A stretch of 64,000 bases of DNA from Tropicimonas sp033101155 (GTDB taxonomy: Bacteria; Pseudomonadota; Alphaproteobacteria; Rhodobacterales; Rhodobacteraceae): assembly GCF_033101155.1 (NCBI RefSeq), contig NZ_JAWMPX010000023.1:1-64000 (forward strand), given 5' to 3'. Position numbers and translations under genes: made by a program. Shown here one piece after another: positions 9,067 to 17,776 of the stretch. The notes under the pieces were generated by a model that made no database searches, was not told the origin of the DNA, and saw nothing but the letters and a program-made list of their open reading frames with translations. The number at the start of each line of letters is the position of its first letter. Positions within the stretch are counted from its first letter, which is position 1.

Positions 9067-9633
9067 TCACGGTTTCCGTGCGAATGCGGTCCTCAACTCT
9101 TCAAGGCAATCACCGAACTCGTCTGGATATCCCCAACCCATCTGCCCATCGATGCGTATGAACTCCTTCTCCAGAAGAGGAAGGATTTCATCTGCTAGTT
9201 TCTGGTCTTGCTCATTTTGCAGACGGTCTTTGATCTGCCTGACCATCGTGCACAGGCTGTCGTAGAACCGTTCGTCGATATCACCGAATTCCAGGGTGAA
9301 GTCGTTCCCGCATTGGACATAGTAAGTCATCAACATCAGTACGTCTCGGACGTTGCCATTCGCCTTTTTGAACTCGCTGATCGCTTTGCGACCCTCAGAG
9401 AGACGAACGTCTTGCTTCCAAGGTTCTCTAGGGCTGACGGCAGCGCGAATACGCTTCTTGTAGGGCGCCAGCCTCTGCTTCGGCGCCGATTGTTGTAGCA
9501 ATCGAGCGTTCAGGAATGCCGCGTTTTCCGGACACAGGCGATACAAATCTTGAACGAGACCAACCAACTGCTTGTCCGACCATCCAGAGATGACCTGTTT
9601 GATATCTATCCATGACGGCTTTTCGGAAGTCAT
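9067..9633 (-). CDS. Conserved hypothetical protein, DUF6155-like
   Basis: 188 aa, soluble and charged, with no membrane segment. The N-terminus (SWIDIKQVISGWSDKQLVGL) and the helical body with a YYVQCGNDFTLEFGDIDE stretch recall the DUF6155 family of unknown function; this link is from memory and weak. It converges with the rhomboid gene, 50 bp apart, and so is outside that operon. No catalytic motif is visible and I assign no function. Confidence 0.65.
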   Translation of the reverse strand: MTSEKPSWIDIKQVISGWSDKQLVGLVQDLYRLCPENAAFLNARLLQQSAPKQRLAPYKKRIRAAVSPREPWKQDVRLSEGRKAISEFKKANGNVRDVLMLMTYYVQCGNDFTLEFGDIDERFYDSLCTMVRQIKDRLQNEQDQKLADEILPLLEKEFIRIDGQMGWGYPDEFGDCLEELRTAFARKP

Positions 9634-9699
9634 GTCTTTTGTCGCTTACCAATCTCGCGTGACAGTCCGGCGCGGACGAAGCGTCGCTTGCTCCGCTGC

Positions 9700-9780
9700 C
9701 TAAGCAGCGTAACTCCAAGGCATCAGTTCGTCGAGACGGGTGATCCTGTGATCAGCAACGCGGGCGTGGTCTCGATCACT
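9700..9780 (-). pseudogene. IS66-family transposase (TnpC) C-terminal scrap
   Basis: The minus-strand frame reads VADHRITRLDELMPWSYAA followed by a stop. That ending is characteristic of the C-terminus of IS66 TnpC transposases. An in-frame stop lies immediately upstream at 9781-9783, so only about 26 codons remain. It marks an old insertion and deletion just upstream of the SGNH hydrolase gene. Confidence 0.7.
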
Positions 9781-9925
9781 TCAAATCCACCGTCATGGCA
9801 TGCCGCGAGGTCGCGCCAAGAATCGAACGTCAGAGGCTCTCCGGTTCTTGCTTTGGTTCTTGAAGACTTGCTTCCATGACGTTCGAGTCGCAACGTGTCG
9901 CAGAATCCAAGGAAATGGAACAACC

Positions 9926-10564
9926 ATGGCTCGCACTCTCCTGTGCTTCGGTGACAGCAACACGCACGGAACCCAACCGATCACGGCGCCACGCACTCGT
10001 GCGCGCTACGACGACAATACCCGTTGGCCGCGCGTGGCATTGGCGGCGCTTGGTCAAGATTGGGAGTTGGTCGAAGAAGGCCTGCCTGGAAGAACGGCCC
10101 AGTTCGAAGATCCGATCATGGGCGCATTCATGGATGGTCGGCCGGGTCTGCGAATTTCCTTGCAGAGTCATGGGCCAATCGATGTCCTGACTTTGATGTT
10201 GGGAACGAACGACGTGAAGACCCGCTTTGGCGCAACGGCGGAGAAAGTGACTGCGGGTATCGCAGGGCTCATCGATATAGCGCTCAGCGAGGACATGCAG
10301 GAGAGGCATGGTGGCTTCAAAGTCCTGTTGATTTGTCCCCCACCGGTGAAAGAACTCGGTCCGATCTCGGGCGAATTCTTTGGTGGTCGGGCAGTTTCAG
10401 TGGCGCTTCCGTCTCACTACGCGAACTTGGCCCAGGCACGTGGTATCGGGTATCTCGACGCTGGAAGTTTCGTGGAGGTCAGCAACGTGGACGGTGTCCA
10501 CTACGAAGCGGAAGCCCACATTGCGCTTGGCCAAGCTGTGGCGGAGGCAGTGTCTACGCTGTGA
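9926..10564 (+). CDS. SGNH/GDSL-family hydrolase (esterase or lipase-like)
   Basis: 212 aa. It has all four SGNH blocks: block I CFGDSNTHG (nucleophilic serine), a glycine in VEEGLPGRTA (block II), block III MLGTNDVKTRF and block V NVDGVHYEAEAH (catalytic Asp/His). The family hydrolyses esters, often lipids, acyl groups or acetylated sugars. No signal peptide is visible, so it is probably cytoplasmic. The ATG at 9926 places block I near the N-terminus as usual. The longer upstream frame (from 9800) overlaps IS66 debris and is not used. It stands alone in the cargo. Confidence 0.85.
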   Translation: MARTLLCFGDSNTHGTQPITAPRTRARYDDNTRWPRVALAALGQDWELVEEGLPGRTAQFEDPIMGAFMDGRPGLRISLQSHGPIDVLTLMLGTNDVKTRFGATAEKVTAGIAGLIDIALSEDMQERHGGFKVLLICPPPVKELGPISGEFFGGRAVSVALPSHYANLAQARGIGYLDAGSFVEVSNVDGVHYEAEAHIALGQAVAEAVSTL

Positions 10565-10801
10565 ACCGTCCTGTTGCGGTTAGCAGTGGATATTGCTCTC
10601 AGGTTCGTTCGTCTCTTGCCCCGTTGGCGTCCTCGGGCGGTTAGATCCACTTCCAAAACACTTTGCCGAAAGGCGAAGAGTTCGATGTGAGATATAGAAG
10701 AGGTGGGATTATATAATCTTACTTTTTTGTTGTATTTCAAATGCTTGACGAATCGATGCTTCACTCTATTCTCGCCCGGCAAGGTAGATTGGTGGGCCAG
10801 G

Positions 10802-11083
10802 ATGGAAAGCAAAGACGTGCGTGAGCAGGCTGTTCACATGGCAATGAGTGGTGGTGTGACGCGAAAAGTAATCGCTCAGAAGTTTGGGATTGGCATGTCC
10901 ACCCTGAACCGCTGGGTTCAGCAAGAACGCAGATCGACCACAACGCCTGAGAGACAGCAAGAAGAACAGTGCAATCCGACCGAAGTCTCGGAACTACGGC
11001 GAGAAAACGAACTGCTGCGGGAGTTGATTTCGTCGCTTTCAGATCACGTCGACACTTTGAAATCCATCGCAAAAATCGGCTGA
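10802..11083 (+). CDS. IS3-type OrfA-like helix-turn-helix protein
   Basis: 93 aa. REQAVHMAMSGGVTRKVIAQKF followed by GIGMSTLNRWVQQERR is the helix-turn-helix of transposase OrfA proteins (HTH_Tnp_1). A leucine-zipper-like ELRRENELLREL segment follows, as in IS911/IS3 OrfA. No OrfB follows, so it is an orphan or has been recruited as a regulator of the next genes. The sequence just upstream (10690-10760) is AT-rich and may hold a promoter. Confidence 0.7.
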   Translation: MESKDVREQAVHMAMSGGVTRKVIAQKFGIGMSTLNRWVQQERRSTTTPERQQEEQCNPTEVSELRRENELLRELISSLSDHVDTLKSIAKIG

Positions 11084-11092
11084 CGTGAGCCG

Positions 11093-11428
11093 GTGTGTCC
11101 GAGTATTTTGGAGACTGCAATTCCCAGGAAACTGATCAAGATAAGCGACTGTCTGGAACTGTTTAGGGATGGCGACCGCTACGAAGTCAAACTGCGTGGC
11201 TCTGCTGGCGCCTCTGGCAGCGCAAGCTTGGAACATGCTTTGAGCAATCATAACGTCTTCGGCGATCAAGGCGGCTGGGTTTGGATTCCACATCATGTTT
11301 GGCAGCTGCTTCTCGACCACGTCTCGTCCGATGAGAGCATCGTGATCGCCGTCCCTATCCGGAAGTGGTCAAAAGACGAGATTGCGGAAGCGGAAGCCCT
11401 AACGGCAAAGGAAATGCTGAAGAAGTGA
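11093..11428 (+). CDS. Small hypothetical protein
   Basis: 111 aa from a GTG, 9 bp after the OrfA-like gene; a later start is possible. The protein is mixed alpha/beta with a charged C-terminus (KWSKDEIAEAEALTAKEMLKK). No domain is recognised. Its TGA overlaps the GTG of the following gene (GTGA, 11425-11428), so the two are translationally coupled and probably work together. Confidence 0.55.
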   Translation: MCPSILETAIPRKLIKISDCLELFRDGDRYEVKLRGSAGASGSASLEHALSNHNVFGDQGGWVWIPHHVWQLLLDHVSSDESIVIAVPIRKWSKDEIAEAEALTAKEMLKK

Positions 11429-12006
11429 CCGACAAGATCGAAATTGAGAAGATCGAAGGTGAAGCACCTGCTGGTGAAGCGTGTTTTCGCGTGACTCTGC
11501 TCGAGACCAGTTGGCAGCTTTCTGCGGAGTTCACTGCGGTCGATGAGGCGTTCTCTATTATGCGCGAAGCCGATGCCGCGCTTGCTCGAGCAGACCTTCC
11601 ACCAGAGGCCTTCGAAGGTGTGAACATCAATGTCTACGCAGCGGATGGTACGTGCCAGAGCCTCTCAGCCAGGGAGTTGCTGGAAGCGCTTGGTGAGTTC
11701 GGCGACGATGAGACCGAGGAGATCGACGCGCTGTCGAAGGCGTTGGATCGTGACGCGATTGATGTCTGCAAGCAGATCACGTTGGAGACCGGCGTCGATG
11801 TCGAGATCGAGGTTCACCTGGAGAATGCCTGGCCACGGATCATCTCCGCGCCAACGATTATGGTGGCGGTCGTACGACCAGACGACCGGGGAGAACTGTT
11901 GACCAAGGCGACAGTGATGCTGCGAGAACTGGGATGGAAAACAGAAGCGGACCGGGACCTTGGTGAAGTCAGGCTCTACAACGAGACGGGTCGGACCGAC
12001 ATCTGA
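11425..12006 (+). CDS. Hypothetical acidic protein
   Basis: 193 aa from a GTG overlapping the previous stop by four bases. It is rich in Asp and Glu (for example GEFGDDETEEIDAL) with no membrane segment and no recognised domain. The frame continues upstream to 11365, but the overlapping GTG is the natural coupled start. It lies about 210 bp upstream of the membrane coiled-coil gene on the same strand. Confidence 0.6.
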   Translation: MTDKIEIEKIEGEAPAGEACFRVTLLETSWQLSAEFTAVDEAFSIMREADAALARADLPPEAFEGVNINVYAADGTCQSLSARELLEALGEFGDDETEEIDALSKALDRDAIDVCKQITLETGVDVEIEVHLENAWPRIISAPTIMVAVVRPDDRGELLTKATVMLRELGWKTEADRDLGEVRLYNETGRTDI

Positions 12007-12214
12007 GACTGAAATGGAGCAGTACGACGACGTAGACTGCGGGGTGTCGCGCTCTGGGGGCAAGCCAGCGGTTCGAACGACGACGAACAACCGAATGACA
12101 CAACGAGTACGCGAGGACGGAATTCGACGAATCTCGTGAATGTCCAAGCGTCACGCAAGCATGCGACTTGCGTGCAATGCGATTTACCTGTGCATGCTTA
12201 AGTGTTGGGATGTG

Positions 12215-13531
12215 ATGGGGGAAAAGGTGTCAGAGGGAAGACAAAAACTCACCGCGGCTGAGACCAAGGGGCTCAATACAGCCAAGGAGCTCGAGGCCCA
12301 CCTTGCGTGGCTGGATACATTCACCCCCGCTGCGCTTGGCGTTCTGGCAATCGCATCGGGGATTTATACCTATCTTGGCGTTTCGTCGCTCTTGGAAGAC
12401 ACAGGAGCGATGTCGTTCTTTGCGGCAGTCGCTTACTCCATCGCGGTGTCTGTCGGGATCTTCGTTTTCTGGAGCTATATGCTTCGTCTTCTTCCCGCGA
12501 TGCGAAGCGCAGCCGGCTTTATTGGGCTGACTGTTTCGACGCTAGTCGGATCTCTTGCCATTATTGCTATGTCGAGTTGGTTGAACGCTGCCGCTCTTGC
12601 GGGATCCGCTGCGGTCGAGCAGCACCTTGGAAATACGGTCCAGGTATACCAGGAGGCGTTGGAGCAATCGCACGATATCGCCTTGTCCGGACAAGCACTT
12701 GGTCGTGAAGTTCAGCGCGCGCGAGAGACATTTGAAGCTCTGGCCGACCAGGAACGTACCGGTGAACTCTCCGGAACTGCGGGAGAGGGTGCTGTCTTTC
12801 GGGTTTTGACTCAGAAAACCGATGAGCTCAGGAACCTGGAGGATCAGATATCCGCGCAGCAACCGTTGATCGAGACCGCGTTTAGCGAAGGCAACTCGAT
12901 CCTTGGCCGAATGCGGGAACTCACGGTTCAACCTGGCCCAGTGGACCAACGATCTGTGGAGTTCTCAGAAGAAAGCGTACGGCTTGCCGGGGTGATCTCC
13001 AGCCTCAATCAATACTCTGTGGCTCCGTTGGTCTCGCGCGCTGCTGCCGACTTGCCCGCATCCGTTGTGTTGCCGGAGCTAGATGGGCGCGATGAAACGG
13101 TGCGGGATGCGCAGTCATCTACGATTGCTTCGGTCCTGAACGCTTTGGATCGGCGCAGCCGGACGCTCAAGCAAGCTGCTGACGACGTTCTTGCAATGGA
13201 GCCGCCGCAGGAGACGGCTTACAATCCAATCTCTAGCGCAGATGCAGTCATTCGCTATGCCGAGAACTTCGTGCCTTCCTGGGCCGGAGCCATCGCAATC
13301 GACCTGCTTCCAGCAGTTCTTGTTTTTGTCCTTGCGATTGCACAGGCAGCCATCCGTAGTGGGCGAGACGGTCTTAGCATCGAAGATACTCTGACGCTTG
13401 CTGAGTTGAAGGCCGCGATCAACGCCATGAAGGATGTCGAGGTTTCGATGGTAGCAGCGGACGGTGAACTCCAGCGTCGTGTCGTTGAAGGCGCGGCAGA
13501 GTCTGCGGAAAACCCGGATCCGGCAGCATAA
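12215..13531 (+). CDS. Membrane protein with a large coiled-coil middle domain
   Basis: 438 aa. Three hydrophobic segments lie near the N-terminus (PAALGVLAIASGIYTYLGV, AVAYSIAVSVGIFVFW, AAGFIGLTVSTLVGSLAII). A charged, helical, coiled-coil-like region of about 250 residues follows. One more membrane segment (AIAIDLLPAVLVFVLAIAQA) precedes a short tail. The architecture suggests a sensor or scaffold with its coiled-coil domain on one side of the inner membrane. It is not MotA/ZorA-like. The downstream ClpP-like gene starts 2 bp after its stop, so the two form an operon. ATG 12215 is preferred; the frame is open from 12140. Confidence 0.75.
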   Translation: MGEKVSEGRQKLTAAETKGLNTAKELEAHLAWLDTFTPAALGVLAIASGIYTYLGVSSLLEDTGAMSFFAAVAYSIAVSVGIFVFWSYMLRLLPAMRSAAGFIGLTVSTLVGSLAIIAMSSWLNAAALAGSAAVEQHLGNTVQVYQEALEQSHDIALSGQALGREVQRARETFEALADQERTGELSGTAGEGAVFRVLTQKTDELRNLEDQISAQQPLIETAFSEGNSILGRMRELTVQPGPVDQRSVEFSEESVRLAGVISSLNQYSVAPLVSRAAADLPASVVLPELDGRDETVRDAQSSTIASVLNALDRRSRTLKQAADDVLAMEPPQETAYNPISSADAVIRYAENFVPSWAGAIAIDLLPAVLVFVLAIAQAAIRSGRDGLSIEDTLTLAELKAAINAMKDVEVSMVAADGELQRRVVEGAAESAENPDPAA

Positions 13532-13533
13532 CC

Positions 13534-14325
13534 ATGCTTTTGTCCCCAACATCCCTTTCTCACGTTTCTATGCGCCGGGCATTGCGTTGGGTTTTGGTCA
13601 CGCAGGGTATGATTGCTGGCTTTTTGCTACTCTCTGATTTCCGAACCAACTGGCTGCCTCGACCTGGATTGAACGAAACCCTCCCTAGCGGTCCAATTAG
13701 TCCGGGCGATCAAGTGCGGCGATTCAATCCAAACCGTTCACGGCCGGACATTGCCGACCCAGCAAATCTGCCCAGTGTGGAAATTCCAGACATGATCCCG
13801 CGTCGCCTGGAGTTCACACAACAGATCGTAGAAGGATTGGGAGACGTCGTTCTACTCAATGGCTCGGTCGTGTCTGGAGATGCACGTCGCTTCAGTGCCT
13901 TTATCGCTGGGCTTGATGAGCCTCCGGCGGTGTTTGCACTGAATAGCCCTGGTGGCATCGTTGAGGAAGCACTGGCGATAGGTCGTTCGATCCGCAAAAT
14001 GGAAGCCGACACCACCATGTTGCCTGGCACGTACTGCGTTTCATCCTGCCCCTATATCCTCGCAGCAGGTGTCGAACGTACGGTGTCTCTGAGAAGCGCA
14101 GTCGGGCTCCACCAACATTACTACCAGGCGCCCGGATACATGCCGGTTTATTTTGCGGTGGAGGATATTCAGGCCAATCAAAGTAGAACGATGGAATACC
14201 TGATCGAGATGGGCCTGGACCCAGGGGTTATGGTTCACTCACTTGCCACGCCCCCGGACGAAATCTACGTTTTGGTGGAAGACGAACTTACGAGCAGCCG
14301 GATGGCGACCGAGATCGTCGAATAG
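13534..14325 (+). CDS. Membrane-anchored ClpP/crotonase-fold protease-like protein (COG3904-like)
   Basis: 263 aa. An N-terminal hydrophobic segment (ALRWVLVTQGMIAGFLLL) is a signal anchor, followed by a proline-rich linker. The core has FALNSPGG near 137, CVSSCPYILAAG near 168-178 with the likely catalytic serine in the CxSSC motif, and GLHQHYY near 192. These are marks of periplasmic ClpP-like proteins of the COG3904 type. It probably acts in the periplasm with the membrane protein encoded 2 bp upstream. The last 31 codons are repeated almost exactly at 19624-19716 with only synonymous changes seen. Confidence 0.8.
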   Translation: MLLSPTSLSHVSMRRALRWVLVTQGMIAGFLLLSDFRTNWLPRPGLNETLPSGPISPGDQVRRFNPNRSRPDIADPANLPSVEIPDMIPRRLEFTQQIVEGLGDVVLLNGSVVSGDARRFSAFIAGLDEPPAVFALNSPGGIVEEALAIGRSIRKMEADTTMLPGTYCVSSCPYILAAGVERTVSLRSAVGLHQHYYQAPGYMPVYFAVEDIQANQSRTMEYLIEMGLDPGVMVHSLATPPDEIYVLVEDELTSSRMATEIVE

Positions 14326-14473
14326 CAGTCCGCTTCTTAGACCCAATCGGCAAGAAGCCGATTGGAGGCCGTCCGTTACCAGCAGAACATGTCTTTGCGT
14401 TCTGTGTCGACGCTACCCCCAAGGTCCCGACTTCGGGCTGCTTCTCGAATTGGATTGGCGACGTTCTCCGGCG
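14233..14473 (+). repeat. Copy A of a 240-bp imperfect direct repeat
   Basis: This segment covers the last 31 codons of the ClpP-like gene and about 150 bp beyond. It matches 19624-19860 in the same orientation. The coding part is almost identical; the downstream part differs at scattered positions and small indels. The two copies bracket the SNF2 helicase and Hsp70-like genes. Confidence 0.9.
14343..14365 (+). terminator. Hairpin after the ClpP-like gene
   Basis: CCAATCGGC (43-51) and GCCGATTGG (57-65) form a perfect 9-bp stem with a 5-nt AAGAA loop, 17 bp after the stop codon. No T-run follows, so it is not a canonical intrinsic terminator. In copy B of the repeat the left arm is degraded. 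Confidence 0.45.
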
Positions 14474-14713
14474 CCATTTGCCCCCTGCGGTAAGAGCCCT
14501 CCGCCTGGTGCCGAGTGCCGCATGGGTTCAAGAATTGATACGTTTGCCTGCCTGATTTCGACAGCTGTCGCGCGGGCACGCCACTTGAGCGAATGCGCTG
14601 AAAAGCCTTATTTTCGCACAAGAATTTCTGGATACATTGAGATCGATGACCGTCGCAGGTTCTTTGCACAATCGAGGTGGTTGCGTGCCAAGGCGGGACT
14701 CAGCGAGGGGCAA

Positions 14714-17700
14714 ATGGCAGAGATCCAAACTGGTGACTTCGTCCGTCAGATCGGGAAGAAGACTAATGCTGGAAGGGTGTTAGAGATAAGGGACCGTGGT
14801 GGCAGGAAGACCATCAAGATTCAGTTCCCAAATGGGAGTCGAAAGCTTCCAATGGACACTGTTGAACTGGTTCCAGATGAGGCGGACACGCCTTCGGAAC
14901 TCCTTTCCCAAGGCCAGTTGTCCGGACACAAGGATTTCAAGCAGCGGATTGCCCATGTACGATTGTCGGGCAACATGTCAGACGTCTTTTACTCTATGGA
15001 AGCGACTGACACCGACTTCTATGCACACCAGTTTAAGCCAGTTGTTAAGATGCTCGACTCCCCAAGCGGCAATCTTCTGATTGCTGATGAGGTTGGCCTC
15101 GGCAAAACAATTGAAGCGGGCCTGATCTGGACGGAACTGGCAGCACGTTTCAAATACAATCGCTTGCTCGTCATTTGCCCCAAGGTTCTCTGTGACAAGT
15201 GGAGACGAGAACTCCAGAATAAGTTTGACGTCCCGGCCCAGATCTACGATGCCAAGGGACTATTGGAGTTGATGAAGTCACCGTACTCCCAACGGGCCGG
15301 GTTTGCTGCTGTTTGTGGATATCAAGGTATCCGCCCGCGGCCCAAAGAGAAGCGAACCGGTCGACCAGTGGACCAGTTGACCGAAGTCCTGGAGGAAGCG
15401 CAGGGGTCGGACAAGCTCGTCGATCTCCTGGTGATCGATGAAGCCCACCACATGCGCAATCGTGGGACTCAAACAAATGAGCTAGGCTCGATAGCCACAG
15501 GCGTGAGCCAACATACAGCAATGCTGTCAGCAACGCCGATCAATCTTCACAACCGAGACCTGCATTCCCTTCTTAGACTTGTAGATGACATGACGTTCCG
15601 CGATGAGACGGCATTGGAACAGATCATCAGGGCCAACGTTCCGCTGGTTGCCGCGCGTGATGGGTTGCTCTCGAACAAACCTTTCGACGAGGTTGATGAC
15701 CTGATCTTGCGGGCATCGCGAACTCCGATCCTGCGCAATGCGAAATCGCTTCCGCGGCTACGCCGTGAGCTCCTCGACAAGGGAGCTGAGCTACGACCAT
15801 CTGACCGCGCGCGGATTGCGGCGGGGCTGGAGAAGGTCAATCTACTCTCAAATGCGATTAACCGGACCAGACGCCGCGATGTTGAAGAGTTCAGGGTCGT
15901 ACGACACGTGCATGCCTACCGTTCTGTGATGACGTCGCAAGAGCGCGATGTGTATGACCGTGTTACCAAAGCCATTCTGGACTACGCCGACGAGAACGAT
16001 CTTCCGGTTGGCTTCCTCACTGTCATGCCTCAACGCATGTTGGCATCAAGCCTTCCGGCGGCGCTTTCCCACTGGCGCAAGGCAGAAGCGGCCTTCGACT
16101 GCGAAGACGAAGACGAAGACGAAGACGAAGACGTTCCTGACGAAGAGGAAACGGACCGTCGTCCATTGGCTCGAGAACTCGGGCGCGTCTCCTCAGGGCT
16201 TCCTGATCCCAAGGTTCTGGAACGGCAGGATACCAAGTTCGCTGAGTTCTTGCGGGCCATCAGAGAGCAGCTTCAATCAAAGCCAAACCAGAAGATCGTT
16301 GTTTTCTCGACGTTCCGGTCAACCTTGAAATACTTGGAGCGTCGACTTCACGAAAACTCAATTCCCACCCTGTTGCTATATGGTGCAACGAAGGATCGGG
16401 GAGATGTCCAAGCAAGGTTCGAGGACGATCTGGAAATTCCGATACTACTTGCTTCGGAAGTCGGCAGCGAAGGCATCGATCTCCAGTTTGCTCAGACTGT
16501 GGTGAATTACGATCTTCCGTGGAATCCCATGCGAGTTGAGCAGCGAATTGGTCGTATTGACCGGCTTGGACAAACTGCGGAAGCGATCTCTGTTCTTAAC
16601 TTGCTCCACGAGAACACCGTTGATGATCGCATATATAGTCGGCTTCATGACAGGCTGGGTCTCTGCAAGACCGCTCTTGGCGGGTTCGAGGAGATCCTCG
16701 GACGCGAGATCAAAAAGCTGACGACTGATCTGCTCTCGGGAAAGCTCACCGAATCCGAACAAGATCGACGGATTGCGGACACCGAGCAAGCCATTCAGAA
16801 CCAGCGTCAGCACGAAGAAGAACTCGAACGGGAAGCTTCCTCACTGATCGCCCACGGTGACTACGTTCTGGGAGCCATTCGGGATTCTCGGGAGAGCAAA
16901 AACTGGATCACCGAGAACGACATTGTGGACTACATCGAGTTCGCTTTGGGCGCGCTGCATCCAGGGAGCGAAGTTCGTTGGCTGCCTGAAAAGAGCCTGG
17001 TCGATATCAGTATGACAAGCGATGCTAGACACCAGTACGAAAGCTGGTGCACGGCAATGCAGGTCCAGGCCGGTTCGCTGGCCAGAAACGCCTCCGCTGT
17101 CAGCTTCAGAGTAGGCAAGGGCGAAAAGCGGAGTCGTCATCCGCGCCTGAGCCCTGCTCATCCCTTGATGCGCTATCTCGCCGGTGCCGTGCAGGAGAAG
17201 GACGTACTTCCTCCCAATGCCGCCGCAATTCAGATCGGATCAAGCGACTGTCCTAGTCTCAAACCGGGCATATACGCGGGCGCTGTCCAGTGTTGGGTTT
17301 TCGGAGAGGGCGCTTCGTCTCTCTCACTGGCGTACGGTCTGGTTGACTGCTCCACTGGGGAGCTCTTTGGGCCCGACATAGCCGAGTCTATCGTGTCTTG
17401 CTGCATTGCGAGTGGGAGTCGTTGGCACTCCGCAGTCGCTGAGATCGATGGCGAGAAAACCTCGGAACTTGTGGATGACGACCTCGGGACAGATCTCGAT
17501 CTCCGTTTCCACGACGAGAAAGATCGAAGGGTCGGGCAGATCGAAGACCGAATAGCCATTCAGCTCAGCGCCCTCGAGCACCGCAGCGAGGAGCGGGCAA
17601 GAATAATCGAGAAACAGATCCTTAACAGCCCTGCTGGTCTCGTGGCGGCAAACCGAACCAGACTTCGAAATCACCTTGAGCGCACAGAGCAACGTCGTCT

Positions 17701-17776
17701 GGAAATCAAGGGACAATCGGTCGACGATGCATCGTATTCGGACGTATCAGCTTTCGTTCTAAAGGTTTTGCCATGA
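14714..17776 (+). CDS. SNF2-family (HepA/RapA-like) helicase
   Basis: 1020 aa. Helicase motifs: LIADEVGLGKTIEAG (motif I near 128), LLVIDEAHHMRN (motif II near 241), SATPINLHNRD (motif III), FSTFRSTLKYLERRL (motif IV), GSEGIDLQFA (motif V) and EQRIGRIDRLGQ (motif VI near 609). An Asp/Glu tract (463-473) sits between the lobes. The C-terminal 350 residues are unassigned. Such proteins translocate on double-stranded DNA and occur in several anti-phage systems (for example Zorya and DISARM), but the other genes of those systems are absent here. The start has a GAGGGG ribosome site 4 bp upstream. The last four bases overlap the Hsp70-like gene, so they are coupled. Confidence 0.85.
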   Translation: MAEIQTGDFVRQIGKKTNAGRVLEIRDRGGRKTIKIQFPNGSRKLPMDTVELVPDEADTPSELLSQGQLSGHKDFKQRIAHVRLSGNMSDVFYSMEATDTDFYAHQFKPVVKMLDSPSGNLLIADEVGLGKTIEAGLIWTELAARFKYNRLLVICPKVLCDKWRRELQNKFDVPAQIYDAKGLLELMKSPYSQRAGFAAVCGYQGIRPRPKEKRTGRPVDQLTEVLEEAQGSDKLVDLLVIDEAHHMRNRGTQTNELGSIATGVSQHTAMLSATPINLHNRDLHSLLRLVDDMTFRDETALEQIIRANVPLVAARDGLLSNKPFDEVDDLILRASRTPILRNAKSLPRLRRELLDKGAELRPSDRARIAAGLEKVNLLSNAINRTRRRDVEEFRVVRHVHAYRSVMTSQERDVYDRVTKAILDYADENDLPVGFLTVMPQRMLASSLPAALSHWRKAEAAFDCEDEDEDEDEDVPDEEETDRRPLARELGRVSSGLPDPKVLERQDTKFAEFLRAIREQLQSKPNQKIVVFSTFRSTLKYLERRLHENSIPTLLLYGATKDRGDVQARFEDDLEIPILLASEVGSEGIDLQFAQTVVNYDLPWNPMRVEQRIGRIDRLGQTAEAISVLNLLHENTVDDRIYSRLHDRLGLCKTALGGFEEILGREIKKLTTDLLSGKLTESEQDRRIADTEQAIQNQRQHEEELEREASSLIAHGDYVLGAIRDSRESKNWITENDIVDYIEFALGALHPGSEVRWLPEKSLVDISMTSDARHQYESWCTAMQVQAGSLARNASAVSFRVGKGEKRSRHPRLSPAHPLMRYLAGAVQEKDVLPPNAAAIQIGSSDCPSLKPGIYAGAVQCWVFGEGASSLSLAYGLVDCSTGELFGPDIAESIVSCCIASGSRWHSAVAEIDGEKTSELVDDDLGTDLDLRFHDEKDRRVGQIEDRIAIQLSALEHRSEERARIIEKQILNSPAGLVAANRTRLRNHLERTEQRRLEIKGQSVDDASYSDVSAFVLKVLP
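16103..16132 (+). repeat. Five tandem GAAGAC units inside the SNF2 gene
   Basis: The hexanucleotide GAAGAC occurs five times in a row and encodes alternating Glu and Asp in a linker between helicase lobes. Units of six bases keep the frame on expansion or contraction, so this would vary only the length of an acidic linker. Confidence 0.95.

Noticed and set aside
14243..14713. Upstream extension of the SNF2 helicase frame
   Set aside because: It runs through the ClpP-like gene end and the direct repeat; the ATG at 14714 has a strong ribosome site and gives a normal N-terminus.
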